A stretch of 9,098 bases of DNA from Cyclobacteriaceae bacterium (lineage in GTDB: Bacteria; Bacteroidota; Bacteroidia; Cytophagales; Cyclobacteriaceae), in NCBI GenBank assembly GCA_025455445.1, contig JALOMN010000075.1:1-9098 (forward strand), written 5' to 3'. A program made the translations under genes and the position numbers. Of this stretch, positions 1-5,473 are shown piece after piece. The number at the start of each line of letters is the position of its first letter. Position 1 is the stretch's first letter. The notes beneath the pieces were generated by a model. The model searched no databases and was not told where the DNA came from. It saw only the letters and a list, made by a program, of their open reading frames with translations.

Positions 1-210
1 TACCAGGGTGGACACATTAAAGGATCGGTTAACATCTCATTGGACCAATTAAGTAATCAACTACACAGGTTGAGCGATAAAAACAAACCGATCATTACCT
101 GTTGCATGTCAGGAAACCGCAGCGGAAGCGCCAAAAGAATCCTGGAATCAAAAGGATACACACAGGTGTATAATGGCGGTGGTTGGCATAGCCTAAAAAA
201 TAAAATTTAA
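1..210 (+). CDS. Rhodanese-like domain protein, 3' end only
   Basis: The window opens inside this gene. Frame 1 is open from base 1 to a TAA at 208-210 and gives the last 69 residues. Rhodanese-like domains move sulfane sulfur through a persulfide on a catalytic cysteine. The active loop is visible as CCMSGNRS, with the catalytic Cys at visible residue 35 (bases 103-105), and is followed by a helix (SAKRILESKG) and the typical late segment VYNGGGWHSL. The start YQGGHIKGSVNIS matches the 'GHIpGAiNIp' stretch that precedes the loop in single-domain rhodaneses. A usual domain is about 100 residues, so roughly 30 or more are missing upstream, and whether there is a signal peptide cannot be seen. 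The OsmC-family gene begins 12 bp downstream on the same strand, and a thioredoxin follows it. This suggests one transcript for thiol or sulfur handling. The domain is clear from sequence; its physiological substrate is unknown. Confidence 0.9.
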   Translation, partial: YQGGHIKGSVNISLDQLSNQLHRLSDKNKPIITCCMSGNRSGSAKRILESKGYTQVYNGGGWHSLKNKI

Positions 211-222
211 ACTTTCTTCGAT

Positions 223-687
223 ATGGAACACATTTATCACGTGCAGGTGGAATGGAATAAGGACCGCAAGGGCACCATGTGCTCACCGGAACTTAATACA
301 CCTGCATTGGCGGGAGGTTGTCTTGAAGTGGCAACACCTCCAGAATTTCCAAAAGGTATTGCCGGCATCTGGTCGCCTGAACATTTGTTCACGGCTTCTG
401 TGGCAAGTTGCCTTATGACGACATTTCTCGCAATAGCAGAAAACTCAAAACTGGAATTCATTTCGTTTAAATGTGATGCCGAAGGAAAATTAGCCCAGCT
501 TGATGGCAAATATCTGATGACGGAAGTAGTGCTGAAACCAGTAGTTGCTATTCTCAATGAAAAAGATCGCGAACGTGCCGAGCGCGTGCTGCAAAAATCA
601 GAAGCAGCCTGCCTGATTAGCAATTCGATTAAGTCGAATGTGATCATGGTGCCATCTATAGAAGTGGTTGAAACTGCATTTGCATAA
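223..687 (+). CDS. OsmC/Ohr-family protein
   Basis: This 154-residue protein has the length and layout of the OsmC family, cytoplasmic thiol-dependent peroxidases that reduce organic hydroperoxides. The two redox cysteines are in their usual contexts. Cys63 lies in the helix [20 protein letters not shown] (peroxidatic position). Cys130 lies in [15 protein letters not shown] (resolving position). The N-terminal half ([12 protein letters not shown]) reads as the beta strand found at the start of these proteins. An ATG 12 bp after the rhodanese stop is used. There is no strong Shine-Dalgarno sequence, which is common in Bacteroidota. The thioredoxin gene starts 1 bp after this stop, so the two are almost certainly co-transcribed. 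Thioredoxin is a plausible reductant, but that is inferred from position only. I cannot separate the OsmC, Ohr and YhfA-like subgroups from sequence alone. There are extra cysteines at residues 20, 33 and 84. Confidence 0.92.
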   Translation: MEHIYHVQVEWNKDRKGTMCSPELNTPALAGGCLEVATPPEFPKGIAGIWSPEHLFTASVASCLMTTFLAIAENSKLEFISFKCDAEGKLAQLDGKYLMTEVVLKPVVAILNEKDRERAERVLQKSEAACLISNSIKSNVIMVPSIEVVETAFA

Positions 688-688
688 T

Positions 689-991
689 ATGGCTCAGGAT
701 TCATTTTCAGAATTGGTAAAAGGTGACACACCCGTATTGGTAGATTTTTCTGCCGAATGGTGTGGACCTTGCAAAATGATGAAGCCAATCTTAGAAGATT
801 TAAAATCCAAGATTGGCGACAAAGCTAAAATCATAAAAATCGATGTTGACCGCAACCCGGCACTGGCGCAAAATTATCGCGTGCAAGGTGTGCCTACACT
901 CATCATTTTCAAAAACGGAGAGCCACGCTGGCGGCAATCAGGTGTGGTGCAAAGTGAATTTCTTAAGAGACAGATTGAGCAATTAATCTAA
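689..991 (+). CDS. trxA: Thioredoxin
   Basis: This is a single-domain cytoplasmic thioredoxin of 100 residues, close to the 100-110 usual for the family. The redox motif WCGPC has its cysteines at residues 25 and 28, preceded by VDFSAEWCG with the buried Asp19. The cis-proline is Pro69 in GVPTLIIF, and the late glycine-containing segment (QSGV) is present. It reduces disulfides in client proteins. I chose the ATG at 689. An in-frame TTG at 668 would add seven residues and overlap the upstream gene, while the ATG sits 1 bp after the OsmC-family stop and starts the protein at the usual place for the fold. No signal peptide is present. It is the last gene of the rhodanese, OsmC, thioredoxin run and is followed by a strong terminator. 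The symbol is by family only; other thioredoxins may exist in the genome. Confidence 0.95.
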   Translation: MAQDSFSELVKGDTPVLVDFSAEWCGPCKMMKPILEDLKSKIGDKAKIIKIDVDRNPALAQNYRVQGVPTLIIFKNGEPRWRQSGVVQSEFLKRQIEQLI

Positions 992-1032
992 CTATCAGGT
1001 CTAAGGACCTTCTTCTTAAAATTGATTTAGTG

Positions 1033-1067
1033 AACAGAGTCTCTTATAATGGGACTCTGTTTTTTTT
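1033..1067 (+). terminator. Rho-independent terminator of the redox operon
   Basis: An 11-bp stem (1033-1043 with 1051-1061, one G-T wobble) encloses a 7-nt loop (TTATAAT), and a run of eight T residues covers 1060-1067. It lies 41 bp after the thioredoxin stop, which fits the end of the rhodanese, OsmC, thioredoxin transcript. Confidence 0.9.
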
Positions 1068-1222
1068 AATCTACTAGGAAGGAAACTTCCAAAACTAATA
1101 TATTCAAATATCCGCGAAAACACGTTTAATTAAACCCAGTATGGTCTGGTGGACTTTATAAAGTTAGAGTAATGTGCACAACACCCGTATGCGATATCAA
1201 CACAAGCATTTAACCATTCATA

Positions 1223-1238
1223 TAATTACCAGTAATTA
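1223..1238. promoter_or_regulatory. AT-rich perfect palindrome, possible operator
   Basis: TAATTAC and GTAATTA are exact inverted copies separated by 2 bp (CA). The site is about 90 bp upstream of the DUF2911 start in an otherwise featureless gap. Its size and symmetry fit a dimeric regulator's binding site, but AT-rich palindromes arise easily by chance here and no regulator gene is adjacent. Confidence 0.3.
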
Positions 1239-1244
1239 AAACGA

Positions 1245-1273
1245 GCAGCATCAAACAATTGCTGCCATTTTTT
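1245..1273 (+). terminator. Terminator-like hairpin ahead of the DUF2911 gene
   Basis: GCAGCA (1245-1250) pairs with TGCTGC (1260-1265) around a 9-nt loop. After two bases (CA) comes a run of six T residues at 1268-1273. The stem is short but GC-rich relative to its surroundings. It ends 52 bp before the DUF2911 ATG on the same strand. It could be a back-up terminator for read-through, the end of a small RNA transcribed from the gap, or a leader attenuator. Sequence alone does not choose among these. Confidence 0.4.
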
Positions 1274-1325
1274 CGTTGTAGCGTGTACTGTAAAGAATCA
1301 GAATTTAAACCAATCTTTTATAATT

Positions 1326-1838
1326 ATGAAAAAACTAACTTTCGCATTCTTACCTCTTTTGCTTATTGTATTTGCCTTTGGCAGCTTCGCGCAGGACAAG
1401 CCAATGCCCAGCCCACCGGCAAAAGCGGAAAGCACCATTGATGGCGTAAAAGTGACCATTAACTATCACCAGCCTTCTGCAAAGGGACGTAAAATAATGG
1501 GCGGTCTCGTTCCTTATGGCGAAGTATGGCGCACCGGTGCAAACAATACTACCTCAATCGAATTCAGCGAAAATGTAAAAGTGGAAGGCAAAGCGCTTCC
1601 TAAAGGTAAATATGGTTTATATACCGTGCCCGGTGAAAATGAATGGGTAATCATCATCAATAAAACGATTGACTGGGGTGCATACAAATACAAGAAAGAA
1701 GATGACGTATTACGTGTAAATGTGAAGCCCGGAAAAACTGCCAGCTTTGTAGAAACCTTTACTATTTCAGTAGAGAAAGACAAAGTGGTGTTAAGATGGG
1801 AAAATACAGAAGCCTCTTTCAAAATTAGCAAGGGCTGA
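1326..1838 (+). CDS. DUF2911 family secreted protein
   Basis: This is a 170-residue exported protein of the DUF2911 family, common in Bacteroidota and without an established biochemical role. A clear Sec signal peptide covers residues 1-22: MKK, a hydrophobic core LTFAFLPLLLIVFAFG, and cleavage predicted after SFA, before QDKP. The mature protein is expected in the periplasm or beyond. Family hallmarks are SPPAKAESTIDG followed by VTINYHQPSAKGRKI, the conserved VPYGEVWRTGANNTT (residues 62-76), then LPKGKYGLYTVPG and the C-terminal beta strands ending VLRWENTEASF. The conserved His48, Arg69 and Asn73-Asn74 stand out but I cannot assign catalysis. The ATG at 1326 is used because it opens directly on the signal peptide, preceded by an AT-rich leader. 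The gene appears monocistronic, with a terminator-like hairpin before it and a good terminator after it. Confidence 0.9.
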   Translation: MKKLTFAFLPLLLIVFAFGSFAQDKPMPSPPAKAESTIDGVKVTINYHQPSAKGRKIMGGLVPYGEVWRTGANNTTSIEFSENVKVEGKALPKGKYGLYTVPGENEWVIIINKTIDWGAYKYKKEDDVLRVNVKPGKTASFVETFTISVEKDKVVLRWENTEASFKISKG

Positions 1839-1860
1839 ATTTAACCTGATAAGAATCATT

Positions 1861-1886
1861 AAAGCCTCGTTTTACGGGGCTTTTTT
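1861..1886 (+). terminator. Rho-independent terminator of the DUF2911 gene
   Basis: AAAGCCTCG (1861-1869) pairs with CGGGGCTTT (1875-1883), with one G-T wobble, around the loop TTTTA. The T run continues through 1886 and, after a single A, beyond. It sits 22 bp after the DUF2911 stop and insulates that gene from the RimB-like gene at 1930. Confidence 0.9.
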
Positions 1887-1929
1887 ATTTTTAATAAATG
1901 CACTAGCTTGTCACAAGTACGATAAGTAT

Positions 1930-2355
1930 ATGGAAATTTTAGGGCGTTCGGACCGAGTGGATTTGCCGGGGTTGGGTTTATATGACATACATGCCAAAAT
2001 AGATACCGGTGCTTACACCAGTAGTCTGCATTGTTCGAGTGCAGAAATTGTGGATGGTAAATTAGAGTTTGTGCTTTTAGATGAAGAACATCCGGAATTT
2101 ACAGGTATGAAATTCATCTTTGATAACTATGAGCAACGCGAAATAAAAAATTCATTTGGTGAAGCGGAACTCCGGTTTGTCATAAAAACGAAGATTCAAA
2201 TCTACAACCATGTAATCAAAACAGAATTTTCATTAAGCAACCGCGGAAGTTTAAAATTTCCAATACTCCTGGGGCGGAGAATTTTGCGCAACAGGTTTTA
2301 TATCGATGTAACAAAAAAGGATTTATCATTTAAATCAAAACATCAAGTGATATGA
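1930..2355 (+). CDS. RimB-like retropepsin-fold protein ('ATP-dependent zinc protease' family)
   Basis: This 141-residue protein belongs to the small retropepsin-like family annotated as ATP-dependent zinc protease or RimK/LysX-associated protein (Pfam PF05618). The aspartic-protease-like signature is DTGAYTSSLH with Asp25. The second signature is the hydrophobic-Gly element PILLGRRIL near residues 111-119. The N-terminus MEILGRSDRVDLPGLGL is typical: a short strand leading into the family's first loop. There is no signal peptide, so it is cytoplasmic. In Pseudomonas the relative RimB works with RimK on modified ribosomal protein S6. The same role is inferred here from the gene order, because the stop overlaps the rimK start (ATGA, 2352-2355) and implies translational coupling. 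Despite the name, I see no classic HExxH zinc motif. The true activity and target are not established by this sequence. Confidence 0.85.
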   Translation: MEILGRSDRVDLPGLGLYDIHAKIDTGAYTSSLHCSSAEIVDGKLEFVLLDEEHPEFTGMKFIFDNYEQREIKNSFGEAELRFVIKTKIQIYNHVIKTEFSLSNRGSLKFPILLGRRILRNRFYIDVTKKDLSFKSKHQVI

Positions 2356-3263
2356 ACATCGCGATACTATCGCGCGATCAGAAGTTGTATTCTACGAAGC
2401 GATTGAAAGAAGTAGGAGAAAAAAGAGGCCACAAGGTTGAAATCATCGACCACATGAAATGTGTATTGGTGCTTGAAAAGAATAGCCCCATGGTGTGGTA
2501 TAATGGCAAAAAGCTGGATTACTTTGATGCGATTATTCCGCGCATTGGCGCTTCGGTAACTTTTTATGGTGCCGCGGTGGTGCGTCAGTTTGAAATGATG
2601 AAAGTGTTTTCTGCCGTAGGCTCCCAGGCATTGATCCGCTCGCGCGACAAACTGCGCTGCCTGCAAAATGTTTCGCGCGCAGGTTTAGGAATTCCTAAAA
2701 CAGTTTTCATGGATTATTCTAAAGATACGGAAGGTATCATCGAAGCGGTGGGCGGAGCACCCGTAGTAATTAAATTACTAGAAGGAACACAAGGCTTAGG
2801 GGTAGTATTGGCAGAAAATAAAAAAGCCGCGCAATCTGTAATCGAAGCATTTCACGGAGTAAAGACCCGCATCATTATCCAGGAGTTTATTAAAGAATCA
2901 AAAGGAGCTGACATCCGTGCATTTGTAGTGGATGGCGAAGTAGTGGGTGCGATGCGCAGACAAGCTACGCGCGAAGGTGAATTCCGATCCAACCTTCACC
3001 GGGGTGGTGTTGCTACCGTGGTGAAATTAGACCGACATGAAAAACACGCAGCTATTGAAGCTGCAAAAAGAATGTCGCTGGGTGTAGCCGGTGTAGATAT
3101 GTTACCCTCAAAAAGGGGGCCGCTCATTATTGAAGTTAATTCCTCTCCCGGCCTTGAAGGAATAGAAGGAGCCACAAAGGTGGACATCGCAGCAAAAATC
3201 TATCAGTTTATTGAAAAGAATTGTAAGAAGAAAAAAGTAAAAAAAGACAGGAACAAAACGTAA
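2352..3263 (+). CDS. rimK: RimK-type ATP-grasp ligase (S6--L-glutamate ligase family)
   Basis: The 303-residue length matches the roughly 300 of E. coli RimK, which adds glutamates to the C-terminus of ribosomal protein S6 using ATP. An N-terminal pre-grasp domain covers about residues 1-95, beginning MNIAILSRDQKLYSTKRL. The ATP-grasp core follows: the nucleotide lysine and glycine-rich loop VIKLLEGTQGLGVVLAE (139-155), QEFI (177-180), DIRAFVVDGEVVGAMRR (187-203), the substrate-side NLHRGG (214-219), and the metal-binding IIEVNSSPGLEG (259-270) with Glu261 and Asn263. It is cytoplasmic. It overlaps the RimB-like gene by 4 bp and the zinc hydrolase gene follows after 23 bp, so all three are probably one transcript. 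The last dozen residues are strongly basic (KKKKVKKDR), a tail beyond the fold. Family membership is certain. Whether the target is S6 or another peptide is not shown. Confidence 0.95.
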   Translation: MNIAILSRDQKLYSTKRLKEVGEKRGHKVEIIDHMKCVLVLEKNSPMVWYNGKKLDYFDAIIPRIGASVTFYGAAVVRQFEMMKVFSAVGSQALIRSRDKLRCLQNVSRAGLGIPKTVFMDYSKDTEGIIEAVGGAPVVIKLLEGTQGLGVVLAENKKAAQSVIEAFHGVKTRIIIQEFIKESKGADIRAFVVDGEVVGAMRRQATREGEFRSNLHRGGVATVVKLDRHEKHAAIEAAKRMSLGVAGVDMLPSKRGPLIIEVNSSPGLEGIEGATKVDIAAKIYQFIEKNCKKKKVKKDRNKT

Positions 3264-3286
3264 TCAACTAATCTGCATAATACTCC

Positions 3287-4267
3287 ATGAGAGAAATAGT
3301 AATAGGTGAACAACATGTGAGGCCCGGTGAATTCAAAGAAGTCATCATCAACATTGCGCGCCTTCCTTCGCGCACTCAGATTGATACACCCATTTACATT
3401 TATCGTGGTGTAGAAGATGGACCTATCCTTGCACTCACTGCTGGTATGCATGGTGATGAAATCAATGGCATGGAGATCGTGCGCAGAATTCTGGATGTAG
3501 GTCACAATCGTGTGAAGCGCGGCACCGTTATTTGCATGCCTATCATTAATGTATACGGATTTCTCAACTACTCACGTGAAGTTCCTGATGGTAAAGATGT
3601 AAATCGTTCCTTTCCGGGAAGTAAAAACGGATCATTGGCTTCTCGTGTAGCCTATAACATTACACACGAAGTATTACCTCACATCGATTATGGAATTGAT
3701 TTTCATACGGGTGGTGCAATGCGCACCAATTATCCGCAAATACGATGTGTGATGTCTGATAAAATAAATGCCGAACTGGCCCATGCATTTCATGCTCCGT
3801 TTACGATTGACTCACCCTTCCGACCACACTCAATCCGACAAACCGCTGCGAAATATGGAAAAAATATAATTGTATATGAAGGTGGTGAATCACTTCGTTT
3901 TGATCAGCAGGCTATTGAAGAGGGCATCAATGGCACCTTGCGATTGATGAGGCATTTGAAAATGATTGATTGGGCGCCAGAACCAAGTCAGGAAAACAGG
4001 ATTATCTGGAATTCTTCCTGGGCGCGGGCGCATCATGCAGGATTATTTCAATCCACCATTAAATGCGGAGATTATGTGCATAAGAACCAAATAGTTGGAG
4101 CCATCACAGATCCTTTTGGTGAATTTAAAGAAGTAGTAAAATCTCCATCCACCGGTTATATCGTAGGGTTAAATAATCACCCGGTCGTAAATGCCGGTGA
4201 TGCACTGATGCACATAGGCATGGACAACCTCTGCAAGATTGATAAAAAGGTAGAGGAAGGAGATTAA
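3287..4267 (+). CDS. Succinylglutamate desuccinylase/aspartoacylase-family zinc hydrolase
   Basis: This 326-residue cytoplasmic protein has the M14-like fold of the AstE/aspartoacylase family, which hydrolyses amide bonds next to an acidic amino acid. The zinc ligands are readable: His55 and Glu58 in AGMHGDEINGME, and His140 in GIDFHTGG. The substrate-binding segment DVNRSFPG (104-111) is present. The likely catalytic base is Glu198 in YEGGES. Residues from about 245 onward form the C-terminal beta-rich domain of the family, including the stretch KSPSTGYIVGLNNHPVVNAGD. It starts 23 bp after rimK, so it is the third gene of that operon. In this context a role in trimming amino acids attached by RimK, or processing a related peptide, is a reasonable inference. 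Simple arginine-catabolic AstE function is unlikely because no other ast genes are near. The substrate is not determined by sequence. Confidence 0.88.
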   Translation: MREIVIGEQHVRPGEFKEVIINIARLPSRTQIDTPIYIYRGVEDGPILALTAGMHGDEINGMEIVRRILDVGHNRVKRGTVICMPIINVYGFLNYSREVPDGKDVNRSFPGSKNGSLASRVAYNITHEVLPHIDYGIDFHTGGAMRTNYPQIRCVMSDKINAELAHAFHAPFTIDSPFRPHSIRQTAAKYGKNIIVYEGGESLRFDQQAIEEGINGTLRLMRHLKMIDWAPEPSQENRIIWNSSWARAHHAGLFQSTIKCGDYVHKNQIVGAITDPFGEFKEVVKSPSTGYIVGLNNHPVVNAGDALMHIGMDNLCKIDKKVEEGD

Positions 4268-4275
4268 ATGCGCTG

Positions 4276-5319
4276 TTAAAAATCCGGACAAGGAATCATC
4301 AACTTATCCTTCGGTGGCTTGCGTGGGTTGCGGGTTGACCACGAGTACACAAGGCTGAACTCATGCGCACCACCACTGCCGGGTCCTAACTGAGAAATCG
4401 TATAATCATAACTATACCCGATATTCAACACATCTTTTGCACCCTTTTTGGTAAACCCAACCAGCAGCACAACCGATTCATTATTATTAAATCCATTCAC
4501 TTGTTTAAATGGCACACCTCTATACCACGTACCAATAATCAGTGGCTCAAATGTGAAATAAAAGCCCACATCCATCTGATCGAATTCACCTTGATGTCTG
4601 TATTGTATTGCCGGGGCCACGCTTCGCTCCTGCTCTTTCCGGTAAAATCCTGAGCCCATTTCACCCGGTGTGAAATAAAACTTTAACCCTGCATGTGCTG
4701 ATAATTTCATCGGCAAACGACTTTCTTCACCCAACATAGATTGATTGGGTTCTGTAATATGATGTGCAGCAAATCCTAACCAGGCACGTTTGCTATATAA
4801 CAACCCACCAAAAGAAAGATCGGGGAAAAATTTTGATTGCCCTGAATTGAGTCCCTCTGCGGATGTTGGATTGATAACTTCTCCCGTAAGCGGATCAAAC
4901 TGATCACCAAACGTAAGTTTATCAAAATTGATAGATCTGTTATAGATCGCAAATTGAACACCCGGCCGGAATGAAAGCCCCTTGGTGATTTGTAAATCAT
5001 ATGAATATTGAAAAGCCACACTAATCGATTGCAGACCAAGAATACCTTCGCGATCGCGTGTGAGCAGAACTCCTACTCCGCTGTTTTTATCTTCAATATA
5101 CGTGTCGTAAAAGGCAGAGAACGTTGTAAAGTTGGCATCAATGGCAGGCCATTGATTGCGATAATTTATACCTACCCTGCTTTGATTGGTAGAACCGGCA
5201 AATGCAGGATTAAGATATAATGGTGCCGCATAAAATTGCGAATACTGAGGGTCCTGAGCAGTTACCACCCTACTGCACAGCAGAATACAGGATATATAAA
5301 AAAGAGTTCTTTTAATCAT
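4276..5319 (-). CDS. PorP/SprF family type IX secretion membrane protein
   Basis: This 347-residue protein belongs to the PorP/SprF family of Bacteroidota, predicted outer-membrane beta-barrel proteins tied to type IX secretion and gliding adhesins. A Sec signal peptide (MIKRTLFYISCILLCSRVVTA) precedes the family hallmark QDPQYSQFYAAPLYLNPAFAG (residues 22-42; the Q22-D23 junction is the predicted cleavage site). The body alternates amphipathic strands, including RVGINYRNQWP, FRPGVQFAIYN and GFYFTFEPLIIGTWYRG. The protein ends HEFSLVYSW, then IPCPDF, the usual PorP-like C-terminus. I chose the ATG at 5319 because the longer frame begins with a GTG and would put extra residues before the signal peptide. 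It is transcribed divergently from the giant modular protein at 5474, an arrangement that fits a secretion or anchoring partner for that protein. Its 3' end lies 8 bp from the stop of the convergent zinc hydrolase gene. Confidence 0.92.
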   Translation of the reverse strand: MIKRTLFYISCILLCSRVVTAQDPQYSQFYAAPLYLNPAFAGSTNQSRVGINYRNQWPAIDANFTTFSAFYDTYIEDKNSGVGVLLTRDREGILGLQSISVAFQYSYDLQITKGLSFRPGVQFAIYNRSINFDKLTFGDQFDPLTGEVINPTSAEGLNSGQSKFFPDLSFGGLLYSKRAWLGFAAHHITEPNQSMLGEESRLPMKLSAHAGLKFYFTPGEMGSGFYRKEQERSVAPAIQYRHQGEFDQMDVGFYFTFEPLIIGTWYRGVPFKQVNGFNNNESVVLLVGFTKKGAKDVLNIGYSYDYTISQLGPGSGGAHEFSLVYSWSTRNPRKPPKDKLMIPCPDF

Positions 5320-5473
5320 TGATGATAGATTATACACGACTCAATCAAAGCAAATTAAAACCTTTAATAACATTAAAAAAAATTGTTGTGCTACTATTCG
5401 CATTCAATATTCTGCTTAACGATAATTTCATACAAAATGTATAATTTAGTGTGTTCATGACGTTTTTAATTTC
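5320..5473. promoter_or_regulatory. Divergent intergenic region between PorP/SprF and giant surface protein genes
   Basis: This AT-rich 154-bp gap must hold the promoters for both divergent genes. It contains two small inverted repeats: TTTAAT-AAC-ATTAAA at 5363-5377 and ATACA-AAA-TGTAT at 5430-5442. I could not find a convincing Bacteroidota promoter pair (TTG about 19 bp before TAnnTTTG) in either direction. The nearest -7-like string is TAATTTAG at 5442-5449 on the plus strand, one base off consensus but without a matching upstream element. Confidence 0.4.

Larger units (their letters stand above)
992..1325. other. Intergenic region between thioredoxin and DUF2911 genes
   Basis: This stretch of about 330 bp has no convincing gene on either strand. 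It holds the operon terminator (1033-1067), a perfect AT-rich palindrome (1223-1238) and a second terminator-like hairpin (1245-1273). A short open frame at 1259-1441 overlaps the DUF2911 gene out of frame and has no features of a protein. I looked for the Bacteroidota promoter pattern (TTG, about 19 bp, TAnnTTTG) ahead of 1326 and saw no convincing match. Bases 1070-1220 show nothing I can assign. Confidence 0.6.

Noticed and set aside
668..688. Alternative TTG start for thioredoxin, adding seven residues
   Set aside because: It overlaps the OsmC-family gene, uses a rare start, and the ATG at 689 gives the normal thioredoxin N-terminus.
237..788. 183-codon open frame on the minus strand
   Set aside because: It lies opposite the OsmC-family gene and thioredoxin start, both with clear family motifs, and its translation has no recognisable features.
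997..1010. Short hairpin AGGTC-TAAG-GACCT right after the thioredoxin stop
   Set aside because: The stem is only 5 bp and is followed by TCTTCTT rather than a T run; the terminator at 1033-1067 is far stronger.
1514..1831. 105-codon open frame on the minus strand
   Set aside because: It is an antisense shadow of the DUF2911 gene.
1907..1917. Small palindrome CTTGT-C-ACAAG upstream of the RimB-like gene
   Set aside because: Arms of 5 bp are too short to distinguish from chance, and no promoter elements or regulator gene support an operator.
5320..5337. Alternative GTG start for the PorP/SprF gene
   Set aside because: It would place six residues ahead of an already complete signal peptide; the ATG at 5319 is more typical.
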